The notes beneath the pieces were generated by a model. That model was not told where the DNA came from and ran no database searches. It worked only from the letters and a program-made list of their open reading frames with translations. Shown here in pieces: positions 1 through 5,960 of a stretch of 8,456 bases of DNA. The DNA comes from Ilumatobacter sp. (GTDB taxonomy: Bacteria > Actinomycetota > Acidimicrobiia > Acidimicrobiales > Ilumatobacteraceae): the NCBI GenBank assembly GCA_029263275.1, contig JAJCXU010000662.1:1-8456 (forward strand), in the 5' to 3' direction. The position numbers and the translations under genes are program-made. Each line of letters opens with the position of its first letter. The stretch's first letter is position 1.

Positions 1-495
1 CTCGAGCTCCCGGAGCGCCGCGTCGCACCAGGTCGGCGCGTGCAGCCCGACGAGCTCCTGGATGGCCGCCTGGGCCACCTCGGCCGAGCAGCCCGCGAGC
101 TGGTTGCCCTGAATCGCGGGCGCCAGATCTTCGAGCAGCACGAGGTGCTCTGGCCCTTCGCCCTCGATCGCCGCGTAGTAGCAGCGCGGCGTCCGAATGC
201 CGAGGCGCGCCTGGAGTTGCTGATAGAAGGAGACCTCCTTCAGGTAGTTCCGCAGCATGACCCCGGTCTGCCGACTCGTCGGATCATCGGAGGGAAATTT
301 TCCGACGAGCGTGGACGGCGCGCCATCCGGGTCGCCCTCGAATTCGAGTGTGTAGCGGATGCATTGACCGATCTGGCCCGTCCCGATCCGCTGACTCTCG
401 AAGCCACGGACGCGGACCTGCCCATGGCCGGCCTCGCGCAGACAATCGGTGAAGAGCTGCGGCGTGATCTCCTTCGGGCCCGGAATCGTCGGCAT
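1..495 (-). CDS. EcKinase/APH-like small-molecule phosphotransferase (C-terminus off window)
   Basis: This is the N-terminal 165 residues of a protein-kinase-fold phosphotransferase of the aminoglycoside phosphotransferase/ecdysteroid kinase-like group; the catalytic loop and C-lobe lie beyond the left edge. Visible kinase N-lobe features are a beta-strand lysine in LVGKFPSD (K66), a helix glutamate in YLKEVSFYQQL (E87), and a hinge-like stretch HLVLLEDLAPA (117-127). Family members are expected to transfer phosphate from ATP to a hydroxyl of a small molecule; the substrate cannot be read here. ATG at 495-493 follows the stop of the F420 oxidoreductase by 3 nt, so the two are almost certainly cotranscribed. 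A GGGAGG Shine-Dalgarno lies at 511-506 on the minus strand, inside the upstream gene's last codons, 10 nt before the ATG. The product assignment is by residue pattern; the catalytic Asp motifs could not be checked. Confidence 0.82.
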   Translation of the reverse strand, partial: MPTIPGPKEITPQLFTDCLREAGHGQVRVRGFESQRIGTGQIGQCIRYTLEFEGDPDGAPSTLVGKFPSDDPTSRQTGVMLRNYLKEVSFYQQLQARLGIRTPRCYYAAIEGEGPEHLVLLEDLAPAIQGNQLAGCSAEVAQAAIQELVGLHAPTWCDAALRELE

Positions 496-498
496 GAG

Positions 499-1593
499 CT
501 AGGCGCCTCCCGGGTTGGCGGCCAGCCCGTCGAAGCGGCCGGCCGGTCGAACCTTGCGATAGGCCGCGATCACCGGCTCGAGTTCTCGGGGACTGGCGCC
601 GTGCAGGATGACTCCGTCACAGCCCAGGTCGAATTGACCCTGAACCTTGGCGGCACACGCTTCCGCACTGCCCGTCGCCGCGGGCGCCAACCAGGCGTCG
701 GGAATCAAGCTCGCCACGTGCTCGAGTTCTTCGGTCGTGCCGGTCGTGTCGAGCGCGCCTCGAAAGCCCGCCACGAGCGGATCCTCTCGGAAGCGGCGCA
801 GGACCTCGGGATCCCAATCGTTCGTCTTCACCATCAGGTCACCGTATGCCTGCAGATACGTGGCCATCCGACCCACCGTTTTCTTCAGTCGCACGGCCTC
901 CGGGAGGTGATCGCCGATCGTGGCAAAGCAGGACCAGACCCGAACCGAGGACGGATCGCGACCCGCCTCCTCCGCTGCGCGCTTCACGCTCTGCACGCAG
1001 CGCGCCGTCGTCTCGTCCGTGAAGAAGGTGTGCAGCACGACCGCGTCGAAGGCCCGCCCGCCCAGAGCCAGCGAGTTCGGCCCGAAAGCCGTGAAGGTCA
1101 TGGGAATATGCTCATCGTAATCCGGCCCCATCGTGAGCAGCGGATATTTTCCGACCGGCCCGTCGTGCGCGACGACGATCTCACCACGCCAGATGCGACG
1201 CATCAAGCCGACGAAATCCTCGATCTGCGCGGTCTTGATGTGCGGCAGCCCATAGGCGTCGAACATCGGCGAGATGCCCCGTCCCAGCCCGAGCGAGAAG
1301 AGCCCCTCGGTCAGGCGATGCATCGTCATGGCGTAGGCGGCCGTCACCATGGGGTGGCGCGTGTTGTGGTTGGTGGCGGCGGTGGCGATACCGATTTCGT
1401 TCGACACGGCGCCAGCGGCACCCGAGAGGGTCGCCGCTTCCTTGATGTTGAAGCGTTCGGAGATGAACGCCGTCCCCAAACCGAGCCGTTCGGCTTCGAG
1501 GACTTCATCGACGAGGTCCCGAGGGGATTCGGGCGCACCGGCGAGCGTGTAGAAGCCGAGACGCGGGTGCTTCGAGGCCGGGGAAGCAGGCAT
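499..1593 (-). CDS. F420-dependent LLM-class oxidoreductase, TIGR03857-like
   Basis: This is a 364-residue luciferase-like (TIM-barrel) flavin/F420 oxidoreductase. It begins with PRLGFYTLAGAPESP, then shows FISERFNIKEAATLSGAAGA, IATAATNHNTRHP, MTMHRLTEGLFSLGLGRG and, near the C-terminus, LGCDGVILHGASP. These match what I recall of the actinobacterial TIGR03857 group (probable F420-dependent oxidoreductase). F420 rather than FMN use is known for relatives and inferred here. The substrate is unknown; the protein should be cytoplasmic. I chose ATG at 1593 because the conserved domain starts just after it and because a TACGTT box lies exactly 6 nt upstream, a leaderless arrangement. ATG at 1623 or TTG at 1638 would add 10 or 15 residues unlike the family, with no Shine-Dalgarno. 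The gene leads a two-gene unit with the phosphotransferase and is divergent from the alpha/beta hydrolase. Confidence 0.9.
   Translation of the reverse strand: MPASPASKHPRLGFYTLAGAPESPRDLVDEVLEAERLGLGTAFISERFNIKEAATLSGAAGAVSNEIGIATAATNHNTRHPMVTAAYAMTMHRLTEGLFSLGLGRGISPMFDAYGLPHIKTAQIEDFVGLMRRIWRGEIVVAHDGPVGKYPLLTMGPDYDEHIPMTFTAFGPNSLALGGRAFDAVVLHTFFTDETTARCVQSVKRAAEEAGRDPSSVRVWSCFATIGDHLPEAVRLKKTVGRMATYLQAYGDLMVKTNDWDPEVLRRFREDPLVAGFRGALDTTGTTEELEHVASLIPDAWLAPAATGSAEACAAKVQGQFDLGCDGVILHGASPRELEPVIAAYRKVRPAGRFDGLAANPGGA
506..511 (-). promoter_or_regulatory. Shine-Dalgarno of the phosphotransferase gene
   Basis: The minus strand reads GGGAGG, followed by 10 nt and then the ATG at 495-493. The site overlaps the last codons of the LLM oxidoreductase gene, which fits translation of the second cistron from a shared mRNA. 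Confidence 0.6.
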
Positions 1594-1599
1594 GGGGCG

Positions 1600-1605
1600 A
1601 ACGTA
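1600..1605 (-). promoter_or_regulatory. Putative -10 box of the LLM oxidoreductase gene
   Basis: The minus strand reads TACGTT, then 6 nt (CGCCCC), then ATG at 1593. The TANNNT form and this spacing would place the transcription start on or beside the A of the ATG, giving leaderless mRNA. No convincing -35 box is seen at 16-19 nt upstream, and no Shine-Dalgarno precedes the ATG. The motif is short, so it is supported mainly by its position. Confidence 0.5.
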
Positions 1606-1666
1606 CCGCGCCGCCGCCACCATCTTGGGCTCGGTCAAATCTGAGCCGGTCGGCCAAGATGCGCAG

Positions 1667-2509
1667 ATGGCCGTGGCTCATGTGACGCACGATTCCGGAC
1701 CGAGCGTCGACCTGTATCACGAGTTCCATGGCGTGGAAGATGGCGCCAACGTCCTCAACATCAGTGGAAGCGGAGCGGATCTGCGGCGCATGTTCCCGGA
1801 TCGCCTGCCGCTGAACAAACGGTTCCGGGTCCTGTCCTACGACCAACGTGGGCTCGGACAGTCCGGTCAACCCGTTGGTCCGTACACGATGGAGCAGTAC
1901 GCCGACGATGCTGCGGCACTGATCGAACACGCCGGTTGGGAGCGTTGTCACGTGGTGGGCGCCAGCTTCGGTGGCATGGTCGCGCTCAACCTGGCAGTGC
2001 GACATCCGCACCTGATCGACCGACTGGTACTCAGCTGCACCTCCCCGGGTGGAACGCACCCCTCGTACCCGCTGCACGAGTTGGGGCAACTCGATCCCGA
2101 GGCGGCGTTCGAGAAACGCATGCGATTGAACGACGAGCGGTGGGATCCCGACGCTGACGAGCCAATCCCCGGCCTCGGCCGGTTCTACGACGTGATCGTC
2201 GCGCAGGCTCGTTCCACACCGCCGCCGGACGCGCAGGCCGGATTGGACCGTCAGCTCGCGGCCCGTGCCGGCCATGACGTCGAAGGAGATCTCGCCTCGA
2301 TCACCCAATCGACGCTGGTGTGCGCTGGCAAGTACGACCAGACCGCACCGATGGTCAATTCCCAGCGATTGGTCGACGGGATCCCCAATGCCCGCCTCGC
2401 CACGTTCGATGGCGGCCATCTCTTCGTCCTGCAAGACCGCACCGCGTATCCGACGATGATCGCGTTCCTCGCGAACGGTCATCAACCCGACAACAAGGAG
2501 ACACTCTGA
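1667..2509 (+). CDS. Alpha/beta-fold hydrolase
   Basis: This 280-residue protein has the alpha/beta hydrolase order of elements: strand and loop LSYDQRGLGQSG (57-67), nucleophile elbow VVGASFGGM (96-104) with Ser100, acid residue in CAGKYDQTAP (Asp224), and GGHLF with His251. Ser100-Asp224-His251 is the inferred catalytic triad. The usual His-Gly oxyanion-hole motif near residue 33 is replaced by NISGSGADL. The overall look is that of 3-oxoadipate enol-lactonase-like or ester/lactone hydrolases, but the substrate is not determinable. There is no signal peptide, so it is likely cytoplasmic. I chose ATG 1667 because the family core begins directly after it; an upstream in-frame ATG at 1592 would overlap the divergent LLM gene. 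Only a weak purine stretch precedes ATG 1667. The stop overlaps the start of the VOC gene by 1 nt, so the two form an operon. Confidence 0.88.
   Translation: MAVAHVTHDSGPSVDLYHEFHGVEDGANVLNISGSGADLRRMFPDRLPLNKRFRVLSYDQRGLGQSGQPVGPYTMEQYADDAAALIEHAGWERCHVVGASFGGMVALNLAVRHPHLIDRLVLSCTSPGGTHPSYPLHELGQLDPEAAFEKRMRLNDERWDPDADEPIPGLGRFYDVIVAQARSTPPPDAQAGLDRQLAARAGHDVEGDLASITQSTLVCAGKYDQTAPMVNSQRLVDGIPNARLATFDGGHLFVLQDRTAYPTMIAFLANGHQPDNKETL
2495..2500 (+). promoter_or_regulatory. Shine-Dalgarno of the VOC-family gene
   Basis: AAGGAG followed by 8 nt and the ATG at 2509. It lies in the last codons of the hydrolase (the NKETL end), which fixes the VOC start and supports translational coupling. Confidence 0.75.
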
Positions 2510-3171
2510 TGTTCCGACTCCGCCAAGTAGCCCTCGTGGCACAAGACCTCGACCCCGTCGTCACCCAACTGTGCGACACGTTTGGGCTGTCGGTCTGTTA
2601 TCACGACCCCGGCGTTGCGCAGTTCGGCTTGCACAATGCGCTGATGGTCATCGGCGATCAGTTCCTCGAGGTCGTGTCGCCGACCACGGAAGGCACCACC
2701 GCAGGCCGTCTCCTGGACAAGCGTCACGGTGACGGTGGTTACATGGCCATCTACGAGTGCGACGACCTCGATGACCGGATGGCGCACCTCGCCGAGCACG
2801 ACGTTCGGATCGTGTGGGAAGGCGACTACTCGACGATTCGTGGGCGACATCTCCATCCGCGCGACACGGGCGGAGCGCTGGTGTCGATCGATCAGCCGGT
2901 GCCGAACGGCAGTTGGACCTGGGCCGGTCCCGAATGGCACGCCCACCGGGACGACTCCGTGGTCGCGGGAATCGCCGGCGTCACCGTTGGCGCCAACGAC
3001 ACCGCCGCAATGGCGTCGCGTTGGACCGAGTTGAACATCAACCGAGCCGTCGCGTTCGCCGACGCAGGGGAGCGGGGCGAAGGCATCGACGGCGTCGACC
3101 TCGTTGCCACCGATCGCTCACGCTGCGGCGAAACCCACGACATTTGCGGAGTCACCTTCCGCCTCGTCTGA
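2509..3171 (+). CDS. VOC-superfamily (glyoxalase/dioxygenase-fold) protein
   Basis: This 220-residue protein opens with LRQVALVAQDLDPVVTQLCDTFGL, a typical beta-alpha start of a VOC (vicinal oxygen chelate) module. It continues with HNALMVIGDQFLEVVSP (E54 is a likely metal-ligand position) and a second module, GGYMAIYECDDLDDRMAHLAE through RGRHLHPRDTGGALVSIDQP (H114/H116, D128). The first-strand ligand position, often His, is Gln6 here, so metal binding and catalysis are uncertain. Residues 150-220 (GIAGVTVGANDTAAMASRWTEL onward) look like the start of a third, incomplete module. VOC proteins include glyoxalases, extradiol dioxygenases, epimerases and antibiotic-binding proteins; I cannot choose between them. 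ATG 2509 shares its A with the hydrolase stop codon and has AAGGAG 8 nt upstream. It is the last gene of the unit, followed by a convergent hairpin. Confidence 0.85.
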   Translation: MFRLRQVALVAQDLDPVVTQLCDTFGLSVCYHDPGVAQFGLHNALMVIGDQFLEVVSPTTEGTTAGRLLDKRHGDGGYMAIYECDDLDDRMAHLAEHDVRIVWEGDYSTIRGRHLHPRDTGGALVSIDQPVPNGSWTWAGPEWHAHRDDSVVAGIAGVTVGANDTAAMASRWTELNINRAVAFADAGERGEGIDGVDLVATDRSRCGETHDICGVTFRLV

Positions 3172-3206
3172 TCCACTCACGTCCGGACCGGGTGCAAACG
3201 TGAATG

Positions 3207-3237
3207 AGTCACAGTTGTACCCGGCCCCGCTGTGACT
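3207..3237. terminator. Hairpin between convergent VOC and azlD genes
   Basis: AGTCACAG (3207-3214) and CTGTGACT (3230-3237) form a perfect 8-bp inverted repeat around a 15-nt GC-rich loop. It sits in the 64-bp gap between convergent stop codons and overlaps the azlD stop (3238-3236). There is no U-tract on either strand, so it may be a bidirectional or Rho-assisted terminator, or an RNA 3'-end stabiliser. A weaker 6-bp pair, TCACGT/ACGTGA (3177-3182 and 3198-3203), lies beside it. Confidence 0.5.
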
Positions 3238-3556
3238 AGAGGGCGGCGAGGATCCAGAGGGCGACCATGCCGGCGGCGAGCGTCCACAGGAGGTTCTTGC
3301 GCCACACGGCGACGACGCCCGCAATGAGCAAGGCCGCCATCTCGGCGGGAACGATGTCGACGCCGGACCCGCCTCCGCCGCTCACAGCGAGGTTGACCGT
3401 GAGCGCCGCGAGCACGGCCGGACCGACGTTCTGCAGGGCCCGCTCGATCACCGGTGGGAAGGTGCGGTCGGCGAACAGCAGGATCACGCCGCCTCGGAAG
3501 AGATAGGTCCCAGCGGCACAGACGATGAGGACGAGAGCGGCAGCACCGTGACTCAT
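3236..3556 (-). CDS. azlD: AzlD-like branched-chain amino acid exporter small subunit
   Basis: This 106-residue, almost wholly hydrophobic protein has about four predicted membrane segments (roughly 5-28, 43-60, 66-84 and 88-106). It carries the AzlD-like early motif AAGTYLFRGGVILL and an internal PPVIERALQNVGPAVLAALT. AzlD proteins are the small partner of AzlC; the pair is known from branched-chain amino acid efflux (AzlCD of Bacillus, BrnFE of Corynebacterium). The length of about 100 residues is normal for the family. ATG at 3556 overlaps the azlC stop as ATGA, and AGGAG lies at 3568-3564 on the minus strand, 7 nt upstream of the start, so translation is probably coupled. The identification is strengthened by the adjacent azlC; the exported substrate itself is inferred. 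Confidence 0.9.
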   Translation of the reverse strand: MSHGAAALVLIVCAAGTYLFRGGVILLFADRTFPPVIERALQNVGPAVLAALTVNLAVSGGGGSGVDIVPAEMAALLIAGVVAVWRKNLLWTLAAGMVALWILAAL

Positions 3557-4317
3557 GCGGGCGCTCCTGGCTGCTCTGTGGTGTTGTCGGGCGTGGGGGT
3601 GGCCAACCACTGGTCGGCGATAGCGCCAGCGATCACCCCGGCGACAGCGCCGAGCAAGATCCCAAGCCGATCCGACAACCCCGCTGCAGCGAGGGACACC
3701 AGGCCGCCGACTAGTGCCGCGACACCAGCTGGCACGCGCTTGATCGCGAACAGGGTGAGGCCGGCGAACATCACGACAGGGGCGAAGTCGAGCTGCCACG
3801 AGTCGGGAATGATCGGCCCAACGACCATGCCGAGCGGGACGACGAGGTTCCAGACGGTGAAGAACACGAGACCGATGGTGATGTAGTAACGACGGAACGA
3901 CGCGGGAGGTTCGTCGTTGCGGAGCACGGCGAGCGCGAACACCTGGTCGACCATCACGAGCGGCGCGAGCCAGCGCAGCCATCGAGGCTGATGGCGGAAC
4001 GGAGGAGCGAGTGCCGCGCTGTACATCACGTGGCGGCTGTTGATGACCAGCACAGCGGAGATGATCGCCCACAACGATGCGCTGCCGGCGATGGTCACCA
4101 TCGTCAACTGCGCCGCGCCAGCAAAGATCAGCGGGGAAGTCAGCCAAGCTGCCCACAACGGCATCGCCGACTCGGTGATCGCCAGGCCGAGGACGAACCC
4201 GAAGGGGATGGCGGGGATGACCAGCGGAAGCGAGTCGGAGAGCGCGGTCCGGTCGAGGCGGTATCGGCGACCAGCGGTGTCGGCGGCACTCTCGACAGGT
4301 TGTGGATCGGCGGACAT
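3553..4317 (-). CDS. azlC: AzlC-family branched-chain amino acid exporter large subunit
   Basis: This 254-residue membrane protein carries AzlC hallmarks: LPLVIPAIPFGFVLGLAI (30-47), SPLIFAGAAQLTMVTI (61-76), NSRHVMYSAALAPPF (93-107) and VDQVFALAVLRND (123-135), with further hydrophobic segments to about residue 236. A polar N-terminus of about 25 residues and a polar, Pro/Thr-rich tail flank the core. AzlC pairs with AzlD to export branched-chain amino acids (possibly also methionine) through the cytoplasmic membrane. I chose ATG 4317 because the domain starts soon after; the open frame extends to 4500, but that extension reads as low-complexity noise and would overlap the DUF222 gene's 3' end. 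There is no Shine-Dalgarno; a TACCGT box lies 8 nt before the ATG. No Lrp-type regulator is visible nearby. Confidence 0.92.
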   Translation of the reverse strand: MSADPQPVESAADTAGRRYRLDRTALSDSLPLVIPAIPFGFVLGLAITESAMPLWAAWLTSPLIFAGAAQLTMVTIAGSASLWAIISAVLVINSRHVMYSAALAPPFRHQPRWLRWLAPLVMVDQVFALAVLRNDEPPASFRRYYITIGLVFFTVWNLVVPLGMVVGPIIPDSWQLDFAPVVMFAGLTLFAIKRVPAGVAALVGGLVSLAAAGLSDRLGILLGAVAGVIAGAIADQWLATPTPDNTTEQPGAPA

Positions 4318-4325
4318 CGCCGTGC

Positions 4326-4331
4326 ACGGTA
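4326..4331 (-). promoter_or_regulatory. Putative -10 box of azlC
   Basis: The minus strand reads TACCGT, followed by 8 nt (GCACGGCG) and ATG 4317. This again fits a TANNNT box with the transcription start at or 1-2 nt before the start codon. No clear -35 box and no Shine-Dalgarno are present. The motif is low in information, so confidence rests on position and on the same pattern elsewhere in the window. Confidence 0.42.
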
Positions 4332-4372
4332 GAGCCGTTGGCCGCACCGCGCGCGACCGATTGCTGCCAAGA

Positions 4373-4415
4373 CGGTTGCCGTCAGCACCAGGCCCGCCCA
4401 GTCGCAACCGCTGAC
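4373..4415. repeat. Interleaved inverted repeats between the DUF222 gene and azlC
   Basis: CGGTTGC (4373-4379) is perfectly complementary to GCAACCG (4404-4410), and GTCAGC (4381-4386) to GCTGAC (4410-4415). The two pairs interleave rather than nest, so as RNA they would form either alternative hairpins or an H-type pseudoknot. As DNA they could be a binding site about 55-100 bp upstream of azlC. The rest of the 127-bp gap (4318-4444) shows only the azlC -10 box. Confidence 0.35.
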
Positions 4416-4444
4416 TCCCGGAGAGTGCGGCAAACGCGATGTTG

Positions 4445-5821
4445 CTATCCGGCTTGGAGGAGGTCGTCAGGGTGGTCGAATTCGGGCGACCGGGCACCAA
4501 CGGGCATCAGCACGGTGCCGTCAGAACTGACGGTGTAGCTGCATCCGTTGCGAGCGCGTTTGGTGCGCCATCGGGACCGATGCTTGTCGTTGTTGTGGAA
4601 TCGACACAGGATGGCAGCGTTGCGCTGATCGGTGGTGCCACCGTTGCGATCCCATTCATCAACGTGATCAACGTCGCAGAAGTCGGCGGGTAGCTCGCAC
4701 CCGATGTGTTCGCAGCGTTTGATCAACAACTTGGCAGCGCTGCGAGCGCTCCCGGTGAATAGTCGTTGGCGGCGGCCCATGTCGATGACGACCCGATCCG
4801 AGTCGACGACAACTCGTCGGACATGCCCCGACAGGGCCGCTCGCAGAACATCGTGAGGGTGCACAGCGACACCATTGGTTGTTTCGCACATCCGAGTCGC
4901 GGGATCAACGAGGTCACTGAGCAGGTCGTCGAGGTCGGTGACCGGAAGCCCGGTGAATGGATCGATCGCATTGTCGTCGAGATCGGTTGCCGTTGCCAGG
5001 CCGGCGGCAGCGAGGAGGCGGCCCCACGTTGCAGCGTCGATTGCGATGTTGACCAACGGCACGGCAGCCGTAGCGACCAGGCCGGCATCGGCGGCGCTCG
5101 CTGCCTGTCGGAAGATCGCGACGAGTGCGTCGAAGCGACGTTGGGCGTCGGTGCGGGGGAGTGCGAATCCGTCAGCGAGGTCGCCATGCTCAAGCCGCCG
5201 CTCCTCGACATCCTTGCGGTATTCGATGTCGGCAAATCGCTTGTGGATCTCGATCATCTCAGCGGTGGTCAGCCCGTCGCCACCGGACGCTCGGATGTCG
5301 AGCGTGTCGCCAACACCAACGACACGTGCCTTGCGCCCCTCGATGGCGGCGTCGCGGTCGTCATGCGTGCCGTCTGGGTCCGCGCCAGCCACGAAATGGT
5401 CGACGACCGTTGCGAAGTCGGTGTAGGGCATCTGCTCGGCGTGTGCCAACAGCTGGGGAGCGAACGTGGGGAGATGCTCTGAAACGCGGGAGTTGGCGTT
5501 GGTCATCGACATCTTGACGGCCTGGGGAAGACCGAATCGGCCATCGACCCACGCGTCGCCCAGACCGGGAACTTCGTTGACGGCCTTGGCGAGGCCAAGG
5601 CGGCGACTTGCCTCCGACGTCGACCAGTTGAGCTTCGCCCGGCAGAACGCGGCCATTGATCGATGCCCACTCACCCCGTGCAAGCTGCGGCCTTTGGCGA
5701 CGGCGAGTGCCGCGGACATCTCGGCATCGAGGCGCCGCCGTTCGAGTTCGTTTGCCTCGATCCGGGCCGTGAGTTCATCGTCGGTGAGGCCGACCAACTC
5801 ATCGACCACGGCGGAGAACAT
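4445..5821 (-). CDS. DUF222 / HNH endonuclease domain protein (13E12 repeat family-like)
   Basis: This 458-residue protein combines an N-terminal helical DUF222 region (FSAVVDELVGLTDDELTARIEANELE, then LHGVSGHRSMAAFCRAKLNWS and EASRRLGLAKAV) with a C-terminal HNH nuclease domain. The HNH part has a zinc-type pair, C370 and C375; DVDHVDEW with D385-H386; GGTTDQRNAAILC with N401; and LCRFHNNDKH (405-414) with C406, H409 and H414, all intact. HNH domains cut DNA using one metal ion. The biological role of these proteins, often multicopy in actinobacteria, is unsettled. ATG 5821 follows a -35/-10 promoter that would give leaderless mRNA; the open frame continues upstream to 6421, but that part is antisense to the ABC ATPase. 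It stands alone, divergent from the ABC operon. A role in mobility or defence is possible but not shown. Confidence 0.92.
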   Translation of the reverse strand: MFSAVVDELVGLTDDELTARIEANELERRRLDAEMSAALAVAKGRSLHGVSGHRSMAAFCRAKLNWSTSEASRRLGLAKAVNEVPGLGDAWVDGRFGLPQAVKMSMTNANSRVSEHLPTFAPQLLAHAEQMPYTDFATVVDHFVAGADPDGTHDDRDAAIEGRKARVVGVGDTLDIRASGGDGLTTAEMIEIHKRFADIEYRKDVEERRLEHGDLADGFALPRTDAQRRFDALVAIFRQAASAADAGLVATAAVPLVNIAIDAATWGRLLAAAGLATATDLDDNAIDPFTGLPVTDLDDLLSDLVDPATRMCETTNGVAVHPHDVLRAALSGHVRRVVVDSDRVVIDMGRRQRLFTGSARSAAKLLIKRCEHIGCELPADFCDVDHVDEWDRNGGTTDQRNAAILCRFHNNDKHRSRWRTKRARNGCSYTVSSDGTVLMPVGARSPEFDHPDDLLQAG

Positions 5822-5828
5822 AGGAATG

Positions 5829-5857
5829 ATTGTAGTCGAACAAACGTACCAAGACAA
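5829..5857 (-). promoter_or_regulatory. Sigma-70-type promoter of the DUF222/HNH gene
   Basis: On the minus strand TTGTCT (5857-5852) is separated by exactly 17 nt from TACAAT (5834-5829). The ATG at 5821 lies 7 nt after the -10, so transcription should start at or next to the start codon. The -10 matches TATAAT at 5 of 6 positions and the -35 matches TTGACA at 4 of 6. No Shine-Dalgarno is present. Confidence 0.7.
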
Positions 5858-5871
5858 ATCGAGAAACGTAC
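5837..5871. repeat. Operator-like direct repeat AAACGTAC
   Basis: AAACGTAC occurs at 5842-5849 and 5864-5871, a 22-bp period or about two helical turns, each copy preceded by a CGA-containing stretch. One copy lies in the spacer and the other just upstream of the -35 of the HNH gene promoter, in the 139-bp divergent gap shared with the ABC operon. The position suggests a repressor or activator site; no cognate regulator is visible in the window. Confidence 0.4.
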
Positions 5872-5933
5872 AAATGTCCGACAATCCACTCGTGAGGGGC
5901 GTTGGCCTCTGGTCGGCAGCGATCAGGGTGGGT

Positions 5934-5956
5934 AAGGAGGAAGTGGAACGAGGGAG
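5934..5956 (+). promoter_or_regulatory. Ribosome-binding region of the ABC ATPase gene
   Basis: Two purine-rich sites occur: AAGGAGG (5934-5940) and AGGGAG (5951-5956). The second is 4 nt before ATG 5961. The first is 20 nt from that ATG but only 2 nt from an in-frame GTG at 5943, which would add six residues. Spacing favours ATG 5961 with AGGGAG; the stronger upstream site remains unexplained and may be a standby site. Confidence 0.55.
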
Positions 5957-5960
5957 ACCG

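Noticed and set aside
40..1644. Long plus-strand open frame opposite the phosphotransferase and LLM genes
   Set aside because: It is Arg/Gly/His-rich, shows no family pattern, and is fully antisense to two well-recognised genes; long antisense frames are expected in GC-rich codon-biased DNA.
1505..2542. 345-codon minus-strand open frame opposite the alpha/beta hydrolase
   Set aside because: It is an antisense shadow of the hydrolase with no recognisable domain, and overlaps the start of the LLM gene.
3177..3203. TCACGT/ACGTGA inverted repeat after the VOC stop codon
   Set aside because: Only 6 bp with a 15-nt loop and no T-tract; kept as a note under the neighbouring stronger hairpin rather than called a terminator.
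4318..4500. N-terminal extension of azlC
   Set aside because: The residues are low-complexity, unlike AzlC, and would overlap the 3' end of the DUF222 gene; ATG 4317 directly precedes the AzlC domain.
5466..5960. N-terminal extension of the ABC ATPase frame
   Set aside because: It is antisense to the DUF222/HNH gene and its promoter, and the ABC domain begins shortly after ATG 5961.
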